Shown here: piece after piece, positions 25,866 through 33,591 of the stretch | How positions within the stretch are numbered: position 1 is the stretch's first letter | How the letters are laid out: each line of letters starts with the position of its first letter | Assembly (NCBI GenBank): GCA_964505325.1 | Contig: CAZDHT010000026.1 | Location: 1-33,591 of the forward strand | Direction of reading: 5' to 3' | Length of the DNA stretch: 33,591 bases | DNA from: CAZDHT01 sp964505325 | Lineage (GTDB): Bacteria; Planctomycetota; PUPC01 | Position numbers and translations under genes: made by a program | Notes under the pieces: model-generated | Told to the model about the DNA's origin: nothing | Database searches by the model: none | Seen by the model: only the letters and a program-made list of their open reading frames with translations

Positions 25866-25893
25866 TTGGCAAATCAAGACAATATGATAGAAT
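25866..25893 (+). promoter_or_regulatory. Candidate sigma70-like promoter of the isomerase operon
   Basis: TTGGCA (25866-25871), 16-base spacer, TAGAAT (25888-25893); each hexamer matches consensus at five of six positions, within an AT-rich island. It is the best promoter match seen in the window. If real, transcription starts near 25900. The TTG at 25866 and ATG at 25884 are then promoter sequence, not starts, and translation begins at the ATG at 25938. Confidence 0.6.
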
Positions 25894-25937
25894 CTCCCGT
25901 CGGTGTCGTCGAGAGCGAATTCCCGGAGACCACGAAT

Positions 25938-27401
25938 ATGCAGGTCCCGCGACGGAAGCCTCTGACCGCCAACGTCGGCATCTTCGGCGTCGGCCACGAT
26001 ACGTATTGGCGCCAGTTCGACGGGCTCCTTGACGAACTGATGGGCTACCTCGACGTGTTCGAGGAGAAGGTCGAGGGCCACGGCGCCAACGTGGTCAACT
26101 TCGGAATGATCGACACGGCGAAGAGCGCCTACGCCAAGCTCAAGGAACTGCGGGCCGCCGACCTCGACCTGCTCTTCTGCGACATGCTCACCTACGCCAC
26201 CAGCTCCACGTGGGGCATTCTCATCCGCGAGATGCACGTGCCCATCGTGCTGGTTGCGCTTCAGCCGCTCTCGGCGCTCGACTACCCCAACGCCACGATT
26301 TACATGCAACTGTGCAACGACAACATCTGCTCCGTGCCCGAGTTCACCGGCGTCGCGGTCCGCATGGGCCGGCCGCCGCCACACGTTATCATCGGGACGC
26401 TGGAGGGCGACGCGGACGCGGACGCCGAGATCGGGCGGTGGTGCCAGATCGCCAAGGTGCTGCACGACGTCCGCGGCGCCCGGATCGGGCACTTCGGCCA
26501 CGTGCTCGAGTCGATGCTGGACATGCACTCCGATCCGACCGCCTTCACGGCTCAATTCGGTCTGCACATCGTACAGACGGAGATCGACGAGTTGCTCCGC
26601 CTCGAACGCGAGGTGGCCGACGACGAAATCGACGCCAAGAAGGTCGAGGTCCTCGGCATGTTTGACACGCCCGACCCCGGCGTCGATCCGGTCACACGGA
26701 AGCTGACCGACGCCGACCTGACCTACTCCGCGCGCGTGGCCGTGGCGCTCGGCAAGTTCATCGACCACTATGACCTGGACGGGCTTGCGTACTATTACGA
26801 GGGGCAGCCCGAGAGCGACGTGCGCAAGCTCGCCGCCAGCCTGATCGTCGGCAACTCGCTCCTCACCGCCGCCGGGTTCCCGATGTGCGGCGAGAGCGAC
26901 CTCAAAACGCTCCTGGCCATGCTCATCATGGACCGGCTGGAGATCGGCGGGAGCTTCGCCGAGTTTCATCCCATCGACTTCGGCAAGGGCTTCGTCCTGG
27001 TGGGTCACGACGGACCACACCACATCAACATCGCAGAGGGCCGGCCCGCGCTGCGCAGCCTGGTCAAGTACCACGGCAAGCCGGGCAGCGGCGCGTCCGT
27101 CGAATTCAAGGTCAAGGAAGGCCCCATCACCATCCTCAGCATCAGCTCGAATGCGGAGGGCCGCTTCAAGTTCGTGATCGCCGAGGGCGAGTCCGTCGCC
27201 GGGCCTATCCCGGCGACCGGCAACACCAACACCCGCGGCTACTTCGCGCCGGACGTGAAGACGTTCCTCAAACGCTGGGTGGCCGAAGGGCCCACGCACC
27301 ACTTCACCCTCGGCGTCGGACACCACGCGAAGACGATCAAGATTATCGCCGACCTGCTCGGCGTCGAGAGCGCCATCGTCACCCCCTGCGACGAGTGGTA
27401 G
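25938..27401 (+). CDS. L-arabinose/L-fucose isomerase family protein
   Basis: 487 residues, close to the 500 of AraA. The ATG at 25938 is chosen because GGAGA (25925-25929) sits eight bases upstream and the reading frame before it overlaps a strong promoter match. The N-terminus follows the family pattern: VGIFGVGHDTYWRQFDGLLD, then MIDTAKSAYAKLKELRAADL and LTYATSSTWG. The four metal/catalytic positions of AraA appear conserved: E319 in MCGESDLKT, E342 in AEFHPIDFG, H357 in LVGHDGPHHIN, and H454/H455 in GPTHHFTLG. The enzyme would interconvert an aldose and ketose in the cytoplasm with a divalent metal. Whether arabinose, fucose or another sugar is used cannot be read from sequence; no kinase or aldolase partner is in the window. 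The stop is one base from the next start. Confidence 0.85.
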   Translation: MQVPRRKPLTANVGIFGVGHDTYWRQFDGLLDELMGYLDVFEEKVEGHGANVVNFGMIDTAKSAYAKLKELRAADLDLLFCDMLTYATSSTWGILIREMHVPIVLVALQPLSALDYPNATIYMQLCNDNICSVPEFTGVAVRMGRPPPHVIIGTLEGDADADAEIGRWCQIAKVLHDVRGARIGHFGHVLESMLDMHSDPTAFTAQFGLHIVQTEIDELLRLEREVADDEIDAKKVEVLGMFDTPDPGVDPVTRKLTDADLTYSARVAVALGKFIDHYDLDGLAYYYEGQPESDVRKLAASLIVGNSLLTAAGFPMCGESDLKTLLAMLIMDRLEIGGSFAEFHPIDFGKGFVLVGHDGPHHINIAEGRPALRSLVKYHGKPGSGASVEFKVKEGPITILSISSNAEGRFKFVIAEGESVAGPIPATGNTNTRGYFAPDVKTFLKRWVAEGPTHHFTLGVGHHAKTIKIIADLLGVESAIVTPCDEW

Positions 27402-27402
27402 T

Positions 27403-29898
27403 ATGGACCCCGCCTACCAACGCGTCTGCCTGGAGACTAGCCTCAAGCCGTTCCTCAAGCTCGACGACGAATCCATCGCCGCTACCTGCACGCGCCTGTG
27501 GCGGAACTGGGACCGCCTGGTCGAGCGCGCCGGCGAAGTCCTCGTCCTGTTGTGGGTGGGCGACGGGAGCGAAATCCTCCAGTGGCAGGGCGACTGGGAC
27601 GCGCCCGTGCCCCACGCCGAGTCCATCGGCTTCTGCAACTACGATACGCCCGGCGCCTTCCCGCCCGAGAACCGCCACTACCGCGTCAACCGCGCCGTGC
27701 CGTACCTCGACAATCCGCCGACGATCACGTTCGGCGACCTGAAGCGGATCATCGCCGCGCTGCGGGCAACGGCGCGTGGCCTGCTCGGCCGCGACATCCT
27801 CGTCGGCGCCACCGTCGACCCCGGGCCGGAGTTCGTGCACAACGACTGGAAGTTCGGCAAACACCCGGAGATCCTGATCCCAGACCTCCAGACGCGCATG
27901 CCGTGCATGATGCACTTCCTCACCCACCAGTCGACGCTGCAGCCGGACGGTGAGGTCTACGCCGGCTTCCCCGACGGTCTGAACGAGCCGACCTCGTTCG
28001 GCACGTTTCTCGGCAGGCAGTTCGCCGCGCTGCGCCGCGACCTCGGTTACGACTACATCTGGCTCTCCAACGGCTTCGGCTACACGCACTTCCCGTGGAC
28101 GTTCCAGGGCGAGGTCTTCGACGGGCAGAGCTTCGACGGCGACCGGGCCAACTCCGAAATGGAGAAGGCAGCGGCGTTCTGGATGGACTTCCGCCGCGAG
28201 GCCCCCGACGCCGAGGTGCAGGTCCGCGGCACCAACTTCTCGGTCGGCATGGACATCGCGGCGAACGGCGTGTCGCACGTGGACATCGCCGCCGCCGGCA
28301 GGCTCGAACGTCCGCCGTGCAACCCGCCGTGGGGCTCGCGCGCCCTCGGCCTCGAAATGGTCAGCTACCTGTCGCGGATCAGCAAGACGCCCGGCTCCGC
28401 CCTGCCCTTCCGCTACTACCTGAACGATCCATGGTTCGTCTCCACGCCCTGGTACGACTACTACAACCGCGAGCCGTTCGACATCTACGTGCCAATGTCC
28501 GCCGCGCGGCTGAACGACCAGGGCGGCGTCGAGACGCCCACCGACCTGTCGTTGCTCACCATCGACACCGAGAAGGGCGAACTGCTCAGCGATCAGGCGA
28601 CCGAGGTGATCCCTCATTTGCTCCGCGCCATGGAAACCCGTGCCGACGCCGCGGGACCGGTCGTCTGGATCTACCCGTTCGACGAATACCACGCCATCCT
28701 GAAGAGCAATCGCGACCGGCTGCCCGTGGTCTTTGCGCACGACTGGTTTGCCTGCGCGATGGTCAACGCCGGCATGCCGCTGAACACGGTGTGCAGCAGC
28801 GACGCGTTCGCGGCGCTGGCGGAGGCCGGGCGCTTGCCGGACGCCGTGTTCGTCGCTCCCGCGCCGGCGGCCGGCTGGGCATACGCTGACGCGCTGCTCG
28901 CGCACGCGCGGTCCGGCGGCAAGGCGCTGCTGTACGGCCCGATGGACGACGTCTCGCGCGAACTGCTCGATGCGCTCGACCTGACGCTGACTGAGCCACT
29001 CGAGGGCGATTTCGAGATGGACTGTCGTGTCATCCTTGACCGCTTTGCTGAGCTACCTTGTGCTCCGACCGAGGACGCGTTCCTTGCTTCGATTGGCATG
29101 GATGGCGACCCGGGTGCGACCGCTGCAACAGCGAGTCGCCCCCTCCGTCACCGCGCGGTGGTGAGCGGCGGCGGTCTGCGCGCTGTGGCGGACCCGACCG
29201 ACGACGGCGTCCGCATCACCGCCACCCAACACGGCCAGACACGCGCCTACGCCGTCGTGCGGAGCCCCGCCGAATCGAACGGCGGCCGGCTCGCATGGAT
29301 CCGCGGCTCCGTCTGTTTCGATCCGGCGCCCAAGACCATCGAGCCCCGGTTCGACCCGCCGTGGCAGTTCCTGCGCCCCGACGATTGGCCGAGGCGGCTG
29401 CTGGCCGAGCTGGGGTTGGACATCGTGCAGGACCGCCGCAGCGAGGCGGCCAAGCCGGCCAACGTCTTCGTCAAGCGATACGATGGCGCGTGGTTCTTCA
29501 CCGGCCACAAGCCCGATACGTCCGTGCGCTTCTGGGTCCGTACGCCGGACGGCGCGCCGTGCTACATGGAAACGGAAATGCCCATCGTCAACGGCTACGC
29601 AGGGGAGTGTTTCGGCAAGACGTTCCACAACGAGGTGCGCGCGTTCGTACGCATGCGGGACGGGGTCGTGAAGACGAAGGCGATGCCCGTCCCCGTCGGC
29701 AGGCGACAGCACTTCTCGCTCGCGGGCCTGGTCAATGCCGACGTGACCATCTACCCGAAGCCGGACGCGCTGAGCACGGGGAGCTTGGATCTCCAGCCCA
29801 TCATTGCGGGGGACACGCCCGTGCCGTACGAGGCCGACGCCGTCCGCGGCGCCGCGCGCGTACGCGACTTCACCGGCACCCTCTACGTCGCCTACTGA
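27403..29898 (+). CDS. Large uncharacterised protein, barrel plus glutamine-amidotransferase-like domain, coupled to isomerase
   Basis: 831 residues, no signal peptide, so cytoplasmic. I recognise the N-terminal pattern CLETSLKPF, VGDGSEILQW, TVDPGPEF, YAGFPDGLNEPTSFGTFLGR and DYIWLSNGFGY as a conserved but, to my knowledge, uncharacterised family. The first 400 residues read like a (beta/alpha)8 barrel. Residues about 418-515 (VVFAHDWFACAMVNAGMPLN ... SGGKALLYGP) resemble the class I glutamine-amidotransferase-like domain that follows the barrel in GH42-type beta-galactosidases, without a visible catalytic Cys. The rest is beta-rich. It starts with ATG one base after the isomerase stop, so the two are translationally coupled and probably serve the same pathway. 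A glycoside hydrolase releasing the sugar that the isomerase uses is the simplest hypothesis. Codon use changes around residues 527-590. Confidence 0.75.
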   Translation: MDPAYQRVCLETSLKPFLKLDDESIAATCTRLWRNWDRLVERAGEVLVLLWVGDGSEILQWQGDWDAPVPHAESIGFCNYDTPGAFPPENRHYRVNRAVPYLDNPPTITFGDLKRIIAALRATARGLLGRDILVGATVDPGPEFVHNDWKFGKHPEILIPDLQTRMPCMMHFLTHQSTLQPDGEVYAGFPDGLNEPTSFGTFLGRQFAALRRDLGYDYIWLSNGFGYTHFPWTFQGEVFDGQSFDGDRANSEMEKAAAFWMDFRREAPDAEVQVRGTNFSVGMDIAANGVSHVDIAAAGRLERPPCNPPWGSRALGLEMVSYLSRISKTPGSALPFRYYLNDPWFVSTPWYDYYNREPFDIYVPMSAARLNDQGGVETPTDLSLLTIDTEKGELLSDQATEVIPHLLRAMETRADAAGPVVWIYPFDEYHAILKSNRDRLPVVFAHDWFACAMVNAGMPLNTVCSSDAFAALAEAGRLPDAVFVAPAPAAGWAYADALLAHARSGGKALLYGPMDDVSRELLDALDLTLTEPLEGDFEMDCRVILDRFAELPCAPTEDAFLASIGMDGDPGATAATASRPLRHRAVVSGGGLRAVADPTDDGVRITATQHGQTRAYAVVRSPAESNGGRLAWIRGSVCFDPAPKTIEPRFDPPWQFLRPDDWPRRLLAELGLDIVQDRRSEAAKPANVFVKRYDGAWFFTGHKPDTSVRFWVRTPDGAPCYMETEMPIVNGYAGECFGKTFHNEVRAFVRMRDGVVKTKAMPVPVGRRQHFSLAGLVNADVTIYPKPDALSTGSLDLQPIIAGDTPVPYEADAVRGAARVRDFTGTLYVAY

Positions 29899-30011
29899 CG
29901 CGAGGCGCCCCTCACCCATTCCACCCAACTCGCGAAGCCGTACGCAAGCCCGAACGCGACCTCCGGCCCCGCCGGCCGTATTCCCCTGCCCTCTTGTCGT
30001 AACGGTGTCGT

Positions 30012-31043
30012 TCAGAACTCCGCGCCGAGCTTGATGTTGGCGCCCGGGTCGGTCGCGATCTTCGGCAGCTCGGTGACAAGGTCGTCGAACGGCACGACCG
30101 GATCGACGACCGCCTCGCCGGTGAGCTTACCCTCGCAGATCAGCCGCCAGCAGGTGGCGTAGACGCGCGGCTCGTCCCATCGCGGGTGTTCGCGGTCCGG
30201 TTGGCTGCACGCGCGCGAGAAGATGATGTTCGGGATGTTGAGGTGCGCCTCGGCGCCGAAGTCGAGGCCGGCGTCATACGGCCCGGGAAACGCGCCGGCC
30301 ACGACGTTGCCGCCGTAGGCCACGCCCCGGAGCGCCGCCTGCATTGCCCGCATCGCGCCGCTGTACTCGATGGCCACGTCGACCCCGCGGTTGTCCGTGG
30401 CCCTGCGGATCTCCAGACCCACGTCGCAGCCGGTGGGATCAAAGACGAGGTCTGCGCCGCACGCCTCGGCCGCGGCACGGCGGTTGGCGAGCGGCTCGAC
30501 CGCGATCACCGGATGAGCGCCGGAGAGCTTCGCAATCTGAACCGCCATCAGGCCGATGGCGCCCATGCCGAAGACGGCGACGGCGTCGCCGACGCGTACG
30601 TGGCCGTCGCGAACCGCCGCCATCGCAAAGTCGGCCGGGTCGAGGCAGACGGCTGACTTCCACGAGAGCCCCTCGGGCATCTTCCAGCAGCGGTCCTCGT
30701 GCGGCGCCTGCGTCTCGCGGAGCGGGCCGTACGACAGCACGCGGTCGCCGACCGCCAGCTTGGTGACTCCCGGCCCGAGCTCGGTCACGGTGCCGACGAA
30801 CATGTTGCCCATCCGCACCGGGCCGCGGGGTTCCTCGGGCCCCGGCTCCATGCTGAACGCACCCAGGTCCTCGTCGTACGGCCCGCGGTGCCGCGTGTAG
30901 CCTTTGAAGAACGCCAGCTCGGTCCCGTGCTTGGGCGAGCCGAACTCGGTCCGGCAGCGGACGTGTCCCTCGCGAAGCTCGGGCTCGTCGTACTCGCGGA
31001 TCTCCGCCTCGTCCGGCGACAGCAGGACGGCTTCCCTTGGCAT
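30012..31043 (-). CDS. MDR-superfamily (alcohol dehydrogenase-like) oxidoreductase, probably zinc-independent
   Basis: 343 residues. The GroES-like N-terminal domain is followed by a Rossmann domain with GMGAIG at 159-164 and an acidic residue after the second strand (VIAVEP), suggesting NAD rather than NADP. The classical catalytic-zinc Cys and the GHE motif are replaced by EFGSPKHGTELAFFKG near 33-48. The four-cysteine structural-zinc lobe is missing. This is the pattern of MDR members such as BchC-like proteins with a GTE motif. It probably oxidises or reduces a sugar or polyol hydroxyl; substrate unknown. ATG at 31043, with GGGAGG overlapping the upstream stop 13 bases away, so it is coupled to the metallohydrolase gene. 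The 113-base gap to the convergent gene at 29898 shows no clear terminator. Confidence 0.85.
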   Translation of the reverse strand: MPREAVLLSPDEAEIREYDEPELREGHVRCRTEFGSPKHGTELAFFKGYTRHRGPYDEDLGAFSMEPGPEEPRGPVRMGNMFVGTVTELGPGVTKLAVGDRVLSYGPLRETQAPHEDRCWKMPEGLSWKSAVCLDPADFAMAAVRDGHVRVGDAVAVFGMGAIGLMAVQIAKLSGAHPVIAVEPLANRRAAAEACGADLVFDPTGCDVGLEIRRATDNRGVDVAIEYSGAMRAMQAALRGVAYGGNVVAGAFPGPYDAGLDFGAEAHLNIPNIIFSRACSQPDREHPRWDEPRVYATCWRLICEGKLTGEAVVDPVVPFDDLVTELPKIATDPGANIKLGAEF

Positions 31044-31056
31044 CGAACAGTCCTCC

Positions 31057-33591
31057 CTAATGATGCTCCGCGTGGTCGTCAGCCGGTGTGTGATCGTGGT
31101 AGCGGCCGGCCTGATGCATCCGGTTGTGCAGGTCGCGGTGCGCCGCGGTCAGCACCAGCCGCATGCGCTTGTAGGCCCGGTCCTCGGCCCGGGTGCCCAC
31201 CGTGTCCAGGTAGGCGAGGGCGCCCTCGATCTGTTCGAGGATAGTGACCGCGTCGGCGGCGGCGAGGAACGGCGAGCCGGCCACGTTGATCATCACCGGC
31301 GTCGAGTGCGCCGCGATGATCTCCGGCTTGTCGGCATAATGGCCCCGCACGAGCAGCGCCAGCCACGAGCTGCGGCCGACGGTGACCGACCAGTGGCCCT
31401 CGTCCTCGTCCGGCCGCACCGCCACGCTCTCGCGGATTTCGCCGTTGACCACCAGCTCGACCCTCGACATCGGCACCGTCACGCTCGCCACCTGCCAGGT
31501 CACGTCAACCGTGCCGCCGTTCGATGACATCGCGATGCGCGAGCCGGGCGGCTTACCGTCGACCGCAAACTCCAGAAGCGGGCCGAACGTGGCGAACGTG
31601 TGCGCTCGGCGCACCGCCGCCTTCCACGCCTCGTAGGTGAACGCCTCGTCCGGCCGCAGACACGCGTAGGTGCGGACGCAGCCCACCGCCGTGCTCGCGT
31701 ACATCTTGTCCGTGCCGCCGACCGCGGCCGTCATGTAGCCGCAGTTCAGATAGCGGTACCAGTCGGAGAGCGAGTACGGACTGAGCCCGCCGTAGAGATT
31801 GCCCAGCGCTCCCTCGACGCGGATCTCCGTGGCGTCGGCGTCGCCGCTGACGATGGTCGCGGCCAACTCGGCGCGCGGGCTGGGGAAGTGCGGCAGGACC
31901 ACCAGCCCGCCCTGCTTCTTGCACTGCCGCGCCCATTCGGTGAGGAGCACCTCGACGGGGTCACCCAAGGCGGATTCGGTCGGCCCGGCGGTCGTCATCG
32001 GGGCGATGATCTTGCCGTCGTAACCGAGCAGCGAGATGTGGCCGAGCACGTGCTGGCGGTTCTCGGTGCCGACGCGGACGAGGTATTCGCCGTCGCCGTG
32101 CGTGGTCTTGCCGTCGAAATCGCCCACGTTCGTCATCAGCTCGCCCAACTGTGTGGCGAGCAGGTTGACGACGTTCACCCCCTCGCCGGCGCCCTCGAGC
32201 AGCGCCGTACCGGGCGAGAGGAAATGGACGTGCGTGTCGGCGCTGACCCAGCCCTTCTCGCGCCAGGGGAGCACCTTCTCAATCTCGACGACGATCTCCC
32301 GCGTCGCCCTCGTGACGCGCACCGCCTTCCGCACCGGCCGGATCTCGAAGCCCTTCGAGACCTCGACGTAGACGTTCCCGAGCGGGAGGTCGATGTCCGT
32401 CTCGCCGGGGATGTACGTGCACGGGTGGATGTCCTCGTTGGCGTAGTCGGCGCTGTAGTCCTGGAACCAGTCGCAGTTGATGATGCGATGGCGGTCCACC
32501 GGCGCCAGGTATTCGCCGGCCCGGCCGTGGACGTGCAGCTTCACGGGGACCGGCTTGCCCGTCTCCTTCTCGACCGCCCGCAGCGTGACACGTTGCGTGG
32601 CGGGCGCGACCACCCGCAGCCGGCCGGCCTTCTGCTGCTTCTCCAGGCGCGCCGCGGGCACGGTCCGGCCACCGGACAGGTGGAACCGCGCGTCGGGGTG
32701 CGACGTGTACTCGATCAGCGCTTCGCGGCTCGAGATCTCCGGCAGCCGGTTGTTGTAGGTCCGCGACCACGTGCGGTTGGGATAGACCGGTCGACTGGCC
32801 GCCGAGATCACCTGCCCCAGGTCGAGCTGGATCTGCGCCAGCAAGCCCTGGTCATCCACGTTCGGATCGAGCGCCTCGCCGCGCCGCAGCGCGAGCACGG
32901 CCTTCCGCCGCCTCCGCCAGCGGAGCGGATGGGCAGCGACGTTGCCCGCCGAGACGGCGGAGACCACGACGGCGCCGCTCACCGGCTCGAAGCGAATGCC
33001 GACGACCGCCTTCCTTGGGTGCGGGTTCTCCCACGCCCACAGCCAGTTCTGCCAGGGCCACCCATCGGCGGAGTTGGCGCGGGTCTGGAGGCGCCCCCAT
33101 TCCTGGTTCGGGTTGCTCTGGCCGGGCAGCGATTTCAGCGGGTGCGGCTTGTGATGCCCGACGGCCTCGAAACAGTTTTCGCCCCACGGCCGGGCCACCG
33201 CGCCGATCTGATGGCGACGGCGGATCGGCATCCGCACCTCGGTGCCGTCGGCGTACACGATCACGTAGTCCGCCGCGTGCTCGCCCAATTGGCCGTGGCC
33301 GCGCATCGGCGAGATGAAACCGTCCCGATCCGGCTTCGGCGGCCGGATGTCTGACGTGTGCATGAACACAAGCCACCGCGCTCTCACCGGCGCCAGCCTG
33401 ACCGACACCGGCTTGTCCTTGATTACCACCGGCCGGCCGATCTTGAACGGGATGCCCCGCGCAACACATGAGCCGGCCGGCGCGTGGTCGATGACCCGGG
33501 CCATCTCCTTCGATACGCCGGCGTCCCGCAACTTCGAAAAGCTGACGTTGCCTCTGAGCGGCAGCGGCAAGAAGAGCGGCGAAGCAGGTCC
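31057..33591 (-). CDS. CehA/McbA-like metallohydrolase (PHP-related), 5' end outside window
   Basis: 844 residues are visible and the frame is open to the last base; the TTG at 33570 is not a convincing start, so the gene is partial. Residue numbers here count from the window edge. The first 430 residues are beta-rich (IPFKIGRPVVIKDKPVSVRL and following), probably carbohydrate-binding or accessory domains. The catalytic domain begins at GWVSADTHVHF, whose THVH (about 453-456) gives the first metal ligands of the PHP/CehA fold. Later come VVLPHFPSPRAEL and GGTDKMYASTAVGCVRTYAC, a hallmark of the CehA/McbA group. Characterised relatives hydrolyse carbaryl or act as phosphoesterases, but members in glycan loci are of unknown activity. 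The C-terminus is His/Asp-rich (HDHTPADDHAEHH), possibly metal-binding. Whether it is secreted cannot be judged without the N-terminus. Confidence 0.8.
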   Translation of the reverse strand, partial: GPASPLFLPLPLRGNVSFSKLRDAGVSKEMARVIDHAPAGSCVARGIPFKIGRPVVIKDKPVSVRLAPVRARWLVFMHTSDIRPPKPDRDGFISPMRGHGQLGEHAADYVIVYADGTEVRMPIRRRHQIGAVARPWGENCFEAVGHHKPHPLKSLPGQSNPNQEWGRLQTRANSADGWPWQNWLWAWENPHPRKAVVGIRFEPVSGAVVVSAVSAGNVAAHPLRWRRRRKAVLALRRGEALDPNVDDQGLLAQIQLDLGQVISAASRPVYPNRTWSRTYNNRLPEISSREALIEYTSHPDARFHLSGGRTVPAARLEKQQKAGRLRVVAPATQRVTLRAVEKETGKPVPVKLHVHGRAGEYLAPVDRHRIINCDWFQDYSADYANEDIHPCTYIPGETDIDLPLGNVYVEVSKGFEIRPVRKAVRVTRATREIVVEIEKVLPWREKGWVSADTHVHFLSPGTALLEGAGEGVNVVNLLATQLGELMTNVGDFDGKTTHGDGEYLVRVGTENRQHVLGHISLLGYDGKIIAPMTTAGPTESALGDPVEVLLTEWARQCKKQGGLVVLPHFPSPRAELAATIVSGDADATEIRVEGALGNLYGGLSPYSLSDWYRYLNCGYMTAAVGGTDKMYASTAVGCVRTYACLRPDEAFTYEAWKAAVRRAHTFATFGPLLEFAVDGKPPGSRIAMSSNGGTVDVTWQVASVTVPMSRVELVVNGEIRESVAVRPDEDEGHWSVTVGRSSWLALLVRGHYADKPEIIAAHSTPVMINVAGSPFLAAADAVTILEQIEGALAYLDTVGTRAEDRAYKRMRLVLTAAHRDLHNRMHQAGRYHDHTPADDHAEHH

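Noticed and set aside
29899..30011. GGCC-rich inverted motifs between the convergent genes as a bidirectional terminator
   Set aside because: Stems are four to five pairs at most, with no T-rich tail on either side, and are expected by chance in this base composition.
1..33591. Search for CRISPR arrays, tRNAs, insertion sequences and long direct repeats
   Set aside because: No regularly spaced repeats, cloverleaf-like segments, transposase frames or terminal inverted repeats were seen. Gaps are short and the longest non-coding stretch is about 240 bases.

Overview
The window is GC-rich, densely coding bacterial DNA, almost entirely devoted to taking apart and importing complex carbohydrate. 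The gene repertoire is two heparinase II/III-type lyases, DUF4838, GH123/DUF4091-like and clan GH-A hydrolases, CehA/McbA metallohydrolase, PIG-L deacetylase, and an Opp-type ABC transporter with an oversized binding protein. It has no SusC/SusD pair. This resembles environmental Planctomycetota or related PVC-lineage genomes. That placement is inference from gene content; the window has no rRNA or marker gene to prove it.

Layout. (1) Positions 2-8358, plus strand: the C-terminal part of a heparinase II/III-family protein, then a complete five-gene Opp/Dpp-type ABC importer (binding protein, two permeases, two ATPases), all closely spaced as one operon. (2) Positions 8553-21032, minus strand, read right to left: heparinase/alginate-lyase-like protein, GH-A-like hydrolase, an SGNH-esterase/GH-A fusion, a CocE/S15-type serine hydrolase, a PIG-L deacetylase, and, after a gap with its own candidate promoter, a GH123/DUF4091-like protein. 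(3) Positions 21197-23470, plus strand: a secreted DUF4838 protein, divergent from block 2. (4) Positions 23477-25839, minus strand: two tandem beta-propeller-like proteins without signal peptides. (5) Positions 25938-29898, plus strand: an arabinose/fucose-isomerase-family enzyme and a one-base-spaced 831-residue protein of unknown function, behind a good sigma70-like promoter. (6) Positions 30012-33591, minus strand: a CehA/McbA-like metallohydrolase (5' end outside the window) and an MDR-family dehydrogenase.

Reading them together (inference): secreted lyases, hydrolases and esterases/deacetylases would strip acyl groups from and cleave an acylated, uronic-acid- or aminosugar-containing glycan. 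The ABC importer would take up oligosaccharides. The cytoplasmic isomerase, unknown 831-residue protein and dehydrogenase would process the sugars. No transcription factor, sulfatase, sugar kinase or mobile element is visible. The most unusual items are the 1016-residue binding protein carrying two homologous inserted modules, the SGNH-GH fusion, and the isomerase-unknown enzyme pair.
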